From Treponema sp. (GTDB taxonomy: Bacteria > Spirochaetota > Spirochaetia > Treponematales > Treponemataceae), in contig JAKSTQ010000020.1 in assembly GCA_024402475.1 (NCBI GenBank), positions 1-42,997 of the forward strand: 42,997 nucleotides of DNA. Reading direction: 5' to 3'. Both the position numbers and the translations under genes were made by a program. The notes beneath the pieces are model-generated. The model ran no database searches, was not told where the DNA came from, and saw only the letters and a list, made by a program, of their open reading frames with translations. This document shows, piece after piece, positions 6,295-14,330 of this stretch (its first letter is position 1; every line of letters starts with the position of its first letter).

Positions 6295-8019
6295 TCAGTA
6301 AATACCGATTACAACCGGTGAGTTCCATTCTGCTTTGTAATCTGTTACATCAGAAGTTGTTTCTTCCCAGATTGACTGCATTGCCCATGATTTATCGTAA
6401 GTCTTTGTCTTACTGTTTACAAGAGCCGGTTTAAGGTTGTTTACAGTCTGAGAGAAGATGATATGCTGGGAATCAAGATTTCCAAAGTAGAAGGTTTTTC
6501 TGTTAACTTCTGTAAAGAGTGAATGGTTGAGTCCTGCACCCAAAGCCGGGTCAGCTGGAATCCATCCAAAGTCGTCAATGTAGAATTCAACCCACCAGTG
6601 ATTGTGAGCTTCTCTGTTTTTGTCAATAAAAAGCCCTGTCATTACTTTGGCAGGCACTCCTGCTGTTCTTAAAAGAGCTGCGTATAAAACTGCAAAGTCA
6701 TAAGCATCACCTTGACGGCTTTTAAGCATATCAAGACAGTTTGTGCTGGATTTTCCGTCGCTGTCTTCACGCAGTTCATTGAGAATTTTATAGTTGTTGA
6801 CCATGTATTCGTAAATGAGTTTTGCCTGACGGTAAGGGTTGCGGGACTGATAGATAATCATTGGCAAAAGATTAACCAGCTGCGGAACATCTGCAGGAAC
6901 GATTTTGTCTGCACTTGTAAATGTTCTGTAAAGCTGTCGTGATCTGTTTGTCGGAATTGTAACGTAATCAATATCAACTCTTGTTCTTACAGAGCGGACT
7001 GTAATTGCGTGAGTCTGAGAAATATGTGTATTTTCTGCAGCGGCGAATGAGTTACGGCCTGTTGCATCCATTCCAATCTGATAAAGGGTTGTACCGTCAA
7101 AATCTTCGAGCAGCGGTTTCTGGCTCATTTCAGTACAGTCAGTCATAATCTGCGAAGAAGTAAGTTCCGGGTGAGGGAATCGTACATTGATGATTGAATC
7201 TTTTGTTCCCTGAATGCCGTTGATGTCGACTCCAAGCTGAATTACGTATGTCTGTTTGCGTTCATAGTATTTGATGCCGGCTTTCTGCTGAACTGTAAGA
7301 AGATGTTTCTGCGACTGACCGTTTTCTGTCTGAACATAAATAGTTCCTGTTGTAGCACCGTCTGGAACTGTTACACGGATTTCTGATTCGCTCCAGTAGT
7401 CGTAGTCAAAGTTTGCATCATTTGCAGGAATGTATTCTGTTCCGTCATCTAAGGCGTTTGTCTGGCCGGATGAAGAGATTTTTCTTGTAGAGAAGAATAC
7501 TTTGCTTGTAGGCTTTTTAGGTCCGAAGTTTTTTCCGGAGATTGTAAGAATCTGTCCGACGTAGAGGGTTTCTGCGCTGATGGAAGAAATTGCAGGACGT
7601 GTATTCTGTGATGTCTGAGGAACAAGAGTTGGAATTCCAGGTTTTGAGGCAAAGAAGTCAGGGTTTGATTTACCTGCACTTGAAACAACAAATAACAGAC
7701 CGTCAGAAATTCCTGCAGGAATTGTAAGAACGATTTCGTCATCCTTCCATGAATTGTAAGTACTCCCGGAAAGTTTGGAACCCGCAATTTCTACAAAGCC
7801 TGAATCTTTAGCGTGGTGGAAATATTTTCCTTTGATTGTAATCTTGTCGCCTGCAGATGCTACCTGAGGACTTACAGAAAAGATGACTGGTTTTTCATGT
7901 ACGGAATGGTTAACCAAAGACAGCATTCCAATGAATATAACACACAAAACCAGAACAAGTATGATTCTTGCTCTGGTATATTTTTTAAGGTAGTAAATTA
8001 TTTTTTCAAGAAAGTTCAA
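6295..8019 (-). CDS. Membrane-anchored IPT/TIG and transglutaminase-like protein, catalytic Cys replaced
   Basis: This 574-residue protein has one N-terminal transmembrane helix (about 18-36) and two IPT/TIG immunoglobulin-like domains. The first (about 43-115) starts with PVIFSVSPQVASAGDKITIKG; the second is at about 141-242. A transglutaminase-like core follows (about 385-495). The core keeps the family His (H474 in HNHWWVEF) and Asp (D490 in GWIPADP). The catalytic cysteine is replaced: the motif reads GDAYDFAVLYAALLRTAGVPAK, with Ala439 where Cys is expected. It is probably a non-catalytic binding or scaffold protein outside the membrane. It is third in an operon with an ECF sigma factor and its anti-sigma factor. 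The start codon is TTG. Confidence 0.8.
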   Translation of the reverse strand: MNFLEKIIYYLKKYTRARIILVLVLCVIFIGMLSLVNHSVHEKPVIFSVSPQVASAGDKITIKGKYFHHAKDSGFVEIAGSKLSGSTYNSWKDDEIVLTIPAGISDGLLFVVSSAGKSNPDFFASKPGIPTLVPQTSQNTRPAISSISAETLYVGQILTISGKNFGPKKPTSKVFFSTRKISSSGQTNALDDGTEYIPANDANFDYDYWSESEIRVTVPDGATTGTIYVQTENGQSQKHLLTVQQKAGIKYYERKQTYVIQLGVDINGIQGTKDSIINVRFPHPELTSSQIMTDCTEMSQKPLLEDFDGTTLYQIGMDATGRNSFAAAENTHISQTHAITVRSVRTRVDIDYVTIPTNRSRQLYRTFTSADKIVPADVPQLVNLLPMIIYQSRNPYRQAKLIYEYMVNNYKILNELREDSDGKSSTNCLDMLKSRQGDAYDFAVLYAALLRTAGVPAKVMTGLFIDKNREAHNHWWVEFYIDDFGWIPADPALGAGLNHSLFTEVNRKTFYFGNLDSQHIIFSQTVNNLKPALVNSKTKTYDKSWAMQSIWEETTSDVTDYKAEWNSPVVIGIY

Positions 8020-8038
8020 CTTAATGTTCCATGTTTAT

Positions 8039-8794
8039 CTATTTAGCGTTATTTAATGATGATATATCAACAATAGACGGCATGTAAACCCTTAAGTCAG
8101 CATTCTGGTCTGCAGGAAATTCCGGACGGAAAAAGTCATCCGACATCAAAGTTGAATAAGATGAATCTGCATTATCCATGAACTGAGATCGTGATACCTG
8201 CACTGGAACCATATTACCGAATGCGGCATTTGAAACCTGCTGGGCAGGAATAAAACTGTCAAGGGAATAATTTGAATAGCCGTTGCGTCTTGAATCAAAA
8301 CCTGCAAGATTTCCTGTAAAGTTTGCATTCATAGTGTTTGCCATTGCTGTCGGATTATTTACTGAAAGGGCACTGCTTGTTCGTTTAATCTGGGAAAGCT
8401 GACCGTATTCAATGATTGTTGTTTTTCTCATTGAAAATGGAAGCATAAGTGCGAATACTGCTGCGGCTGCAACTGCTGCAGGAATAAAACGTGCTGTTTT
8501 TTTGCCAGGGAATTTAATGATTCTGTTATCTTCTTCAGATGATGCCTGTGATACAACTTTTGCGTAGCGCATACGGCTTTGCAGGCGTTCAAAACTCTGG
8601 TCAAGGAAAACTTTGTCCAGGTTGATGGATTTGCTGTCAGCCTGAAGAGCCTCGTGAACTGTACGCATTTTTTCCAGTTCTGCGGCACACTTAGGGCATG
8701 ACTCAAGATGAGCCTTATATTCAGGAATGAATACTTCCGGAAGTTCGTTGTCGAGGTAAAGTGAATGAATATCTTTTTCAGGACAGGTAGACAT
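8039..8794 (-). CDS. Anti-sigma factor with zinc-finger (zf-HC2/ZAS) domain
   Basis: This 251-residue protein carries an N-terminal zinc-binding anti-sigma domain with the HxxxCxxC signature (H29, C33, C36) and an earlier C4/H10. A single transmembrane helix at about 104-122 (Ala/Val-rich) follows, then an exported Ser/Asn-rich region of about 125 residues. The usual role is to hold the cognate ECF sigma factor at the membrane until an envelope signal arrives. Its start overlaps the sigma gene by 17 bases, which supports a matched pair. The extracytoplasmic part resembles nothing recognised. Confidence 0.85.
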   Translation of the reverse strand: MSTCPEKDIHSLYLDNELPEVFIPEYKAHLESCPKCAAELEKMRTVHEALQADSKSINLDKVFLDQSFERLQSRMRYAKVVSQASSEEDNRIIKFPGKKTARFIPAAVAAAAVFALMLPFSMRKTTIIEYGQLSQIKRTSSALSVNNPTAMANTMNANFTGNLAGFDSRRNGYSNYSLDSFIPAQQVSNAAFGNMVPVQVSRSQFMDNADSSYSTLMSDDFFRPEFPADQNADLRVYMPSIVDISSLNNAK

Positions 8795-9347
8795 CGTCTT
8801 CTCCTATAAGCTTTGCCAGCTGTTCGCGTGCTCTGAAAACACGGACTTTGACATTGCCTTCTGTTATACCAAGTGTCTGGCCGATTTCCTTGTAGTTCAG
8901 GTCGGCATATTCGCGTAAAACAAGAACTTCCTTGAGGTTATCAGGCAGCTGTTCCAGTGCTTCTTTTGCTTTCTGGGCTGTTTCTGCCTTGAGCAATTCT
9001 GTTTCACCGGAGTCAACTTTTCTTGTGTCTTCGTACAGAGCCTTCTGGTAAGCCTTTGCTTCGCGACCCTTACGCTTTACATAATTCAAGGCGGCATTCT
9101 TTACAACACGAATAAGCCAGTATGTGGCATCGTTAATGCTTGGGAATACCATTTCTTTTTCTGTCGCCTTGATGTATGAATCATGAACAAGGTCTTCTGC
9201 GACTTCTTCGCTGTTAACGACTTTGTAGGCAACCTTGAACAGGATATTCATTGTAGCGTCATAGATTTTTCTGAAATCCTGCGGATCAGCGGCTTTAATT
9301 TCTGTGCTCTGCGCTGTATCTGTATCTTTAACCAACGTAATATTCAA
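8778..9347 (-). CDS. ECF RNA polymerase sigma factor (sigma-24 / RpoE-like)
   Basis: This 189-residue sigma factor has only regions 2 and 4. Region 2 (about 28-95) contains EEVAEDLVHDSYIKATE and ATYWLIRVVKNAALNYVKRKGREAK. Region 4 (about 125-180) contains LPDNLKEVLVLREYADLNYKEIGQTLGITEGNVKVRVFRAREQL, a clear helix-turn-helix for -35 recognition. It directs polymerase to a stress or envelope regulon, normally including its own operon. The predicted start is TTG, with no Shine-Dalgarno and a TATGTA-like box just upstream. The order is sigma, anti-sigma, TIG/transglutaminase-like protein. Confidence 0.9.
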   Translation of the reverse strand: MNITLVKDTDTAQSTEIKAADPQDFRKIYDATMNILFKVAYKVVNSEEVAEDLVHDSYIKATEKEMVFPSINDATYWLIRVVKNAALNYVKRKGREAKAYQKALYEDTRKVDSGETELLKAETAQKAKEALEQLPDNLKEVLVLREYADLNYKEIGQTLGITEGNVKVRVFRAREQLAKLIGEDDVYLS

Positions 9348-9356
9348 AAGTTACAT

Positions 9357-9382
9357 AAAAGATTAAAATTTTCTAATCTTTT
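9357..9382 (-). terminator. Weak AT-rich hairpin after cysS
   Basis: AAAAGATTA (9357-9365) / TAATCTTTT (9374-9382) form a 9-bp stem with an 8-base loop between the cysS stop codon and the sigma factor start. It is AT-rich, so it would be a weak terminator, but it separates the two minus-strand genes. Confidence 0.4.
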
Positions 9383-9414
9383 ATATTCTTTTTTTCTCCC
9401 TGAATAATCTTAAT

Positions 9415-10872
9415 CTAACTGCGTTTCCAAACAGGTCCGTTAGGAGTGTCTGTAATAATAATGCCTCTGGCCTGCAATTCGTTACGGATTTTATCTGCTT
9501 TTTCGAAATCTTTTGCTTTTTTTGCATCAACGCGTGCCTGAACAAGAGCATCGATTTCTGCTGCTTCCGGGTCGCCTTCGTGGCTGTTTTCGTCTGTGGA
9601 ATCAGCTTTTTTTGCTGTTTCGATGAGGTTAAGGCCGAGAACACTGTCCATTTCTGCAATGACGGCAAGTGTTTCTTCAGGTTTGAGGTCCTGGTCTTTG
9701 ATTGCAACCTGAAGGCGGCTTAATGCCTGAGGTGTGTTAAGGTCATTTTCAAGGTCAGCTTTGAACTGATCAAGGTATTCCTTTGCTTTTGCGCTTAATG
9801 CATCTGCTGCAGCCATTTTTCCGTCGCAGTCTTTAAGAACTTTTGCTGTACGGGTTACAAGTGCTTTGCGGCCTGCTTTAGTTCCTTCAAGTGCTTCCCA
9901 GCTGAAGAATACCTGCTTGCGGTAATGTGCTCCCAGGAGGAAAAGACGGTAGTCGAGGGCATCAAAGCCTTTGTCGATGATTGACTGGAGTGTCAAAAAG
10001 TTACCGCTTGATTTAGACATCTTTGTAGCACCGGCAAGTACGAGGAATTCGTTGTGAAGCCAGTAATTTACCCATTTGCTGTTTGTTGCGCCTTCTGACT
10101 GTGCAATTTCGTTTGTGTGGTGAACAGGAATGTGGTCAATTCCACCTGTGTGAATGTCAAAGTGTTCGCCAAGGTATTTCATACTCATGGCAGAACATTC
10201 GATATGCCATCCTGGATAACCTTTTCCCCATGGACTGTCCCAAACCAGAGCCTGGTTTTCAAATTTTGATTTTGTGAACCAGAGAACAAAGTCTGTAGGA
10301 TTGCGTTTGTTGTCATCAACTACAACAACCTTACGGCGGCCTGCGCCTTCCTGAAGTTCATCGAGCTTGAGGTCTGCAAGTTTTCCGTAATCTTTAAAAG
10401 TAGATGTATCGTAGTAAAGGTTCCCGCCGGCCATGTATGTGTGTCCGTTAGCTTCGAGGCGCTTGATGAGTTCAATCATTTCTGCAACATGTTCTGTAGC
10501 ACGGCATACAACATCAGGGTGGCGGATGTTAAGGCGGTCAATGTCCTTAAAGAAAGCTTCTGTGTAGAAGTTTGCAATGTCCATAACACTCTGATGACGT
10601 TCTGCGGCTGTCTTTACCATTTTATCTTCACCATCATCGCTGTCTCCTGAAAGGTGTCCGATGTCGGTGATGTTCATTACATGTTTGATTTTATATCCAA
10701 GGTAAGTAAGTGTCTTGTCGAGAATGTCAAGGAATACATAGGCACGGAGGTTCCCGATATGTGCATAGTTGTAAACTGTTGGTCCACATCCATAGAATCC
10801 GCAGTATCCTGGTGTGATAGGAACGAATTCTTCAAGTTTTTTACCCATAGAATTGAAAAGTTTTAAAGCCAT
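9415..10872 (-). CDS. cysS: Cysteine--tRNA ligase
   Basis: This 485-residue class I aminoacyl-tRNA synthetase charges tRNA-Cys with cysteine. The HIGH-type motif is HIGN (38-41), preceded by the zinc ligand Cys29 in FYGCGPTVYNYAHIG. The other zinc ligands lie in GWHIECSAMS and HTGGIDH. The KMSKS loop is at 284-288 (ATKMSKSSGN). The C-terminal helical anticodon-binding part ends in ELQARGIIITDTPNGPVWKR, a usual CysS ending. Length is normal. It is divergent from murB over a 49-base intergenic region. Confidence 0.97.
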   Translation of the reverse strand: MALKLFNSMGKKLEEFVPITPGYCGFYGCGPTVYNYAHIGNLRAYVFLDILDKTLTYLGYKIKHVMNITDIGHLSGDSDDGEDKMVKTAAERHQSVMDIANFYTEAFFKDIDRLNIRHPDVVCRATEHVAEMIELIKRLEANGHTYMAGGNLYYDTSTFKDYGKLADLKLDELQEGAGRRKVVVVDDNKRNPTDFVLWFTKSKFENQALVWDSPWGKGYPGWHIECSAMSMKYLGEHFDIHTGGIDHIPVHHTNEIAQSEGATNSKWVNYWLHNEFLVLAGATKMSKSSGNFLTLQSIIDKGFDALDYRLFLLGAHYRKQVFFSWEALEGTKAGRKALVTRTAKVLKDCDGKMAAADALSAKAKEYLDQFKADLENDLNTPQALSRLQVAIKDQDLKPEETLAVIAEMDSVLGLNLIETAKKADSTDENSHEGDPEAAEIDALVQARVDAKKAKDFEKADKIRNELQARGIIITDTPNGPVWKRS

Positions 10873-10909
10873 AATGTATTTTTCACTCGCTATTTATTGA
10901 AGATTTTTG

Positions 10910-10915
10910 TATAAT
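10910..10915 (+). promoter_or_regulatory. -10 box of murB, leaderless
   Basis: A consensus TATAAT lies in TTTTTGTATAAT, and its last T is seven bases before the A of ATG 10922, so the transcript should begin at the start codon. There is no Shine-Dalgarno. The -35 region is poor. Confidence 0.5.
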
Positions 10916-10921
10916 AAATTC

Positions 10922-11938
10922 ATGACCATTTTACGAGAAATAGCACAAAAACTCAATACACACGAGGCTTTGAAGGTCTTTACAGATGAACCGATGGCCA
11001 GAAGGTTTTCATTTAAAATCGGCGGTAAAACTCCTGTTCTTGTTGAACCTGAAAACGAAGACGCCCTGCTGTTTACTTTGAATCTGCTGCTGGAAAATAA
11101 TGTTCCGTATTTTATTCTTGGCGGCGGAACTAATATTGTTTTTGGCGATAATGGTTTTGATGGAGTCGTAATTTCTACAGATAAGTTGAACGGGATCGAC
11201 GAAATTCCTCTTGTAAGCCGCGAGTTTTCTGCATACAAAAACAGTCCTGTGAATCTTGAAACAGGCGGACCAAAACATATCCTGAAGTGCGGTTGTGGAA
11301 CTGCTGTTAATGCAATCGTCAACTATGCCGTAAAAAATGGATTCACCGGGATAGAAGCATTCTGCGGATTGCCGGGAACTGTGGGCGGCGGCTGTTATAT
11401 GAATGCCCGCTGTTTTGACCTTGAAATGTCAATGGTAACCGGAGCTGTGGAATATCTTGAAAAAGTTGAATCTGCGGATTCAGGTTCTGCAAGATATGAA
11501 AAACGCCGTAAGATTTTTACTAAAGATAGCTGGGCTTACAAAATTTCGCCTTTTACAGATACTGACAGTGTCGTTACAAGCGTAGAAATTATTGTCAGCA
11601 AAGCAGCAGTTCAGGATTGGGATAAAATAAAGGAAAATGCTGCGCAGTTCATGAAAGCCCGCGTTGATAAAGGACATTTTAAGTATCCCTGCGCCGGAAG
11701 TGTTTTTAAGAACAATCATGATTTTGGGAAACCTACAGGTGTCATTGTAGATGAATGTGGCCTTAAGGGACTGGCTTACGGCGGTGCGCAGGTTGCTCCA
11801 TGGCATGGAAACATTATCATCAATATAGAAACTGCCAGCGCCGCTGATGTAAAAACTCTGGTTCAGATGGTAAAGGACAAGGTTAAGGCTGCAACAGGTT
11901 TTGATCTTGAATGCGAAATTCTTTTTTATGGTAATTAG
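10922..11938 (+). CDS. murB: UDP-N-acetylenolpyruvoylglucosamine reductase
   Basis: This 338-residue flavoenzyme reduces enolpyruvyl-UDP-GlcNAc to UDP-MurNAc in peptidoglycan synthesis. The FAD-binding signature is YFILGGGTNIVFGDNGFDGVVI, and the substrate part has GLPGTVGGGCYMNA. The proton-donor serine lies in CAGSVFKNN, and the C-terminal DLECEIL supplies the conserved Glu. The start chosen is ATG 10922. An in-frame TTG five codons upstream lies inside the -10 box, so it cannot be on the transcript if that promoter is right. Confidence 0.93.
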   Translation: MTILREIAQKLNTHEALKVFTDEPMARRFSFKIGGKTPVLVEPENEDALLFTLNLLLENNVPYFILGGGTNIVFGDNGFDGVVISTDKLNGIDEIPLVSREFSAYKNSPVNLETGGPKHILKCGCGTAVNAIVNYAVKNGFTGIEAFCGLPGTVGGGCYMNARCFDLEMSMVTGAVEYLEKVESADSGSARYEKRRKIFTKDSWAYKISPFTDTDSVVTSVEIIVSKAAVQDWDKIKENAAQFMKARVDKGHFKYPCAGSVFKNNHDFGKPTGVIVDECGLKGLAYGGAQVAPWHGNIIINIETASAADVKTLVQMVKDKVKAATGFDLECEILFYGN

Positions 11939-11975
11939 AGTTTTTAATAAAATTTAATATTGAAGCATCCGATAA

Positions 11976-12005
11976 TTGAATAAATACTGTTCTTTATAGT
12001 AAAAT
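11976..12005 (+). promoter_or_regulatory. Promoter of the cNMP-binding gene
   Basis: TTGAAT (11976-11981) and TAAAAT (12000-12005) are separated by 18 bases. A start near 12012 is predicted. GGAAGGG (12013-12019) follows as the ribosome binding site of the GTG at 12028. Confidence 0.45.
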
Positions 12006-12027
12006 ATTATCTGGAAGGGAATAAAAA

Positions 12028-13227
12028 GTGTTACAGCTTTCATTTGTAAATTTTCGAAAAGGCTCATATCTCGAAGTAGAAGGCAAGGACGACAGCGACC
12101 GTTTTTACATTATTCAGTGCGGTCATGTTCAGTGTCTTGTTGAATCAAACGTTCCTACTAATAACACAAATAATATTCTCGGCCCTGGTGACTTTGTCGG
12201 TGTTATTCCCTGTATGTCAAATCACCTCCAGATCGAAACTGTAATTGCAATGACTGATGTTGTTTGTATTGCAGTCCGTCGTGATCAGTATCCTGAACTC
12301 ATCGAACGCAACACACCTGTTGCCATGAAGATAATCCGTACTTTTGCAAACCGCATGCGTTTATTGAATGAAAACCTTGCAAAGCTTGCTTTGAATACAG
12401 CTCCTGTCCAGGATTCACCGGAACAGCTTTTTGACATTGCTGAATATTACTTCAACCTCAAAAAGACAGACATCGCAATTTATTCTTATTATCAGTACAT
12501 CAAGGCTTGTCCAGTGGGCGTTAACCTTGAAAAAGCAAAGCAGCGTTTTATGGCAATCAAGCCTCACAGCCGCGCAGTTTATTTTGAATCAAATCAGGAT
12601 CTTTTAAGAAAATATCCTAAAGATACAATGATTATGGCAGAACATCAGGCCGGTTCTGAAATGTTTATCATTCAGGAAGGATCTGTCCGTATTACTAAAG
12701 TTGTAGAAGGTAAGGAAGTAGTTCTTGCAGTTCTCAAAAAGGGTGATATGTTTGGAGAAATGGCTCTGCTCGAAAATAAGCCTCGTTCTGCCAGCGCAAT
12801 TGCTAACGAAGACTGCCGTCTTATGACAGTTAACCGCCGCAACTTTGACCAGATGGTAGCAACCCAGCCACAGCTGATTGCCCGCCTTACAACAACTCTT
12901 GCAGAACGTTTGTGGTCAATGTATCGTCAGCTTGCAAATACTCAGCTTAAAGAACCAATCATGAAGCTTATCGATATGCTGGCTCTTCAGGTTGAAAAAA
13001 CAAATATCAATATTGCTCCTGGAGTTTCGTTCCAGTCAACACTTACCTGTATGGATCTTGCAAACATGTGTGGTATTAACCAGCAGCAGGTTGCAGCAGC
13101 CGTTTATAACCTGCAGAATGATCCTCGCATTAAACTTGTTGACGGTAAGATTTTTGTTCCTAACTGCATGGAACTTATCAAGCAGGCAGCTTTTTACCGC
13201 AAACAGAGTAAACAAATCAAACACTAA
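12028..13227 (+). CDS. Double cyclic-nucleotide-binding-domain regulator (Crp/Fnr-related)
   Basis: This 399-residue cytoplasmic protein has two CAP_ED folds. The first is at about 5-115 (GHVQCLVES ... LGPGDFVGVIPCM). The second is at about 200-315, with the well-formed phosphate-binding cassette KKGDMFGEMALLENKPRSASAIA. A helical TPR-like linker (about 128-165) joins them. The C-terminal segment (about 330-390) fits a winged helix (FQSTLTCMDLANMCGINQQQVAAAVYNL), so DNA binding is likely. Only the second domain has the usual GEMAL/RSASA ligand residues; the first looks degenerate. Start GTG with GGAAGGG eight bases upstream. Confidence 0.85.
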   Translation: MLQLSFVNFRKGSYLEVEGKDDSDRFYIIQCGHVQCLVESNVPTNNTNNILGPGDFVGVIPCMSNHLQIETVIAMTDVVCIAVRRDQYPELIERNTPVAMKIIRTFANRMRLLNENLAKLALNTAPVQDSPEQLFDIAEYYFNLKKTDIAIYSYYQYIKACPVGVNLEKAKQRFMAIKPHSRAVYFESNQDLLRKYPKDTMIMAEHQAGSEMFIIQEGSVRITKVVEGKEVVLAVLKKGDMFGEMALLENKPRSASAIANEDCRLMTVNRRNFDQMVATQPQLIARLTTTLAERLWSMYRQLANTQLKEPIMKLIDMLALQVEKTNINIAPGVSFQSTLTCMDLANMCGINQQQVAAAVYNLQNDPRIKLVDGKIFVPNCMELIKQAAFYRKQSKQIKH

Positions 13228-13244
13228 GTCCGATAATCTAAGAG

Positions 13245-13805
13245 ATGAAGACTACAAATTTTTTCTCAAAAAAAGCGCTTTGTTTTTTAGTATGCGCATG
13301 TATTTTCGGGGCATTCAGTTTTGCACAGGAACTTCCGTCTGGTTTTGGCGGAGTTACACTTGGAATGAGCGTAGATGCAGCAAAAGAAGCTCTTAAGAAA
13401 AACGGTGACTTTGGATACAACGGAGACGCCGATGTTTCGCTTTTGCCAGGAGAAAACCGTGTGCTTATCGAAACTGATGCTCAGGTGTTTGCACAATGGT
13501 CATATCTTGACCGATGCTGGTTTCAGTTTTACGAAGATTCTCTTTATACAATAATGATCAACTTCAATAAAAAGAAGATGGACTATTACAGCCTTTATTC
13601 TTCGCTTGTAAAGAAATACGGTGAGCCAAAAGAATTTTCTCCGGAACGGGCTTTGTGGGAAAACGACAGCATCCGTATGACTCTGGAACGCCCTCTTGTA
13701 ATAAAATACATTGACCTTAAGGTCTTTAATGAGCTGCAGTCCCAGTCCCGTGTTGAAAAAACCGGAAGAGAAAAAATGCGTGAAGAATTTCTGGACAGCC
13801 TTTAA
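13245..13805 (+). CDS. Exported protein of unknown function
   Basis: This 186-residue protein has a signal peptide (KK, then ALCFLVCACIFGAFSFA, cleavage near residue 27). The mature part starts QELPSGFGGVTLGMSVDAAKEALKKNGDFGY. This layout, a G-x-x-L-G-M-S phrase followed by a helix, occurs in small periplasmic domains that recognise short-range fold partners. A later segment YYSLYSSLVKKYGEPKEFSPERALWEN fits the same class. No enzymatic residues were identified. It follows the cNMP gene after 17 bases and precedes a DUF192 lipoprotein, so the three probably share an operon. Confidence 0.7.
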   Translation: MKTTNFFSKKALCFLVCACIFGAFSFAQELPSGFGGVTLGMSVDAAKEALKKNGDFGYNGDADVSLLPGENRVLIETDAQVFAQWSYLDRCWFQFYEDSLYTIMINFNKKKMDYYSLYSSLVKKYGEPKEFSPERALWENDSIRMTLERPLVIKYIDLKVFNELQSQSRVEKTGREKMREEFLDSL

Positions 13806-13824
13806 TTCATAAACAGGAATAAAA

Positions 13825-14304
13825 ATGAAAAACTCAGTAAGTAAAAAAACAGCATTTGCGGCATTGATAATAACAGCAGTCGTTTTGACTTTTTCCGGCT
13901 GCTTTAACTCAAAACTTCCAGTAACTGATATTACAATCGAAAACGAAAACGGTACCGCCGTTGCTTTGAATGTTGAAATTGCAGATACAGTAGAAACCCG
14001 CCAGCACGGATTTATGGAAAGAAAAAAAATCCCTGAAGGTACAGGAATGATTTTTGTTTTTGACCATGACCAGCAGCTTAACTTCTGGATGAAAAATACT
14101 CCAACCGCTTTGTCTATTGCTTATGTGGACAGCCGTGGAATTATCCGCGATATTTATGATATGGTTCCTTTCAGCACGGCAGGAGTTTCAAGTTCTGTGA
14201 GTGTTCGTTATGCAATTGAAGTTCCAAAGGGCTGGTATGCAAAGAATGCAATAAAAGAAGGCTGCAAGGTTAACCTTACCGGTGTTCCTGCAGCCCGTGA
14301 ATAG
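13825..14304 (+). CDS. DUF192 family lipoprotein
   Basis: This 159-residue protein has a lipoprotein signal ending in FSGC (Cys at about 26), followed by a DUF192 domain covering the rest. Recognisable parts are VEIADTVETRQHGFMERKKIPEGTGMIFVFDHDQQLNFWMKNTPTALSIAYVDSRGII and a C-terminal YAIEVPKGWYAKNAIKEGCKV. DUF192 is a small beta-fold of unknown biochemical function, often exported. Here it would sit on a membrane facing the periplasm. The start ATG follows CAGGAATAAAA. Only 26 bases separate it from the convergent TPR gene. Confidence 0.85.
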   Translation: MKNSVSKKTAFAALIITAVVLTFSGCFNSKLPVTDITIENENGTAVALNVEIADTVETRQHGFMERKKIPEGTGMIFVFDHDQQLNFWMKNTPTALSIAYVDSRGIIRDIYDMVPFSTAGVSSSVSVRYAIEVPKGWYAKNAIKEGCKVNLTGVPAARE

Positions 14305-14330
14305 ATTTTTAGTTCTTTACTGGCAGAAGC

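Noticed and set aside
9381..9707. Small extra gene overlapping the cysS end
   Set aside because: It lies entirely within the cysS 3' coding region and its terminator-like flank, in a Lys/Gln-rich shadow frame.
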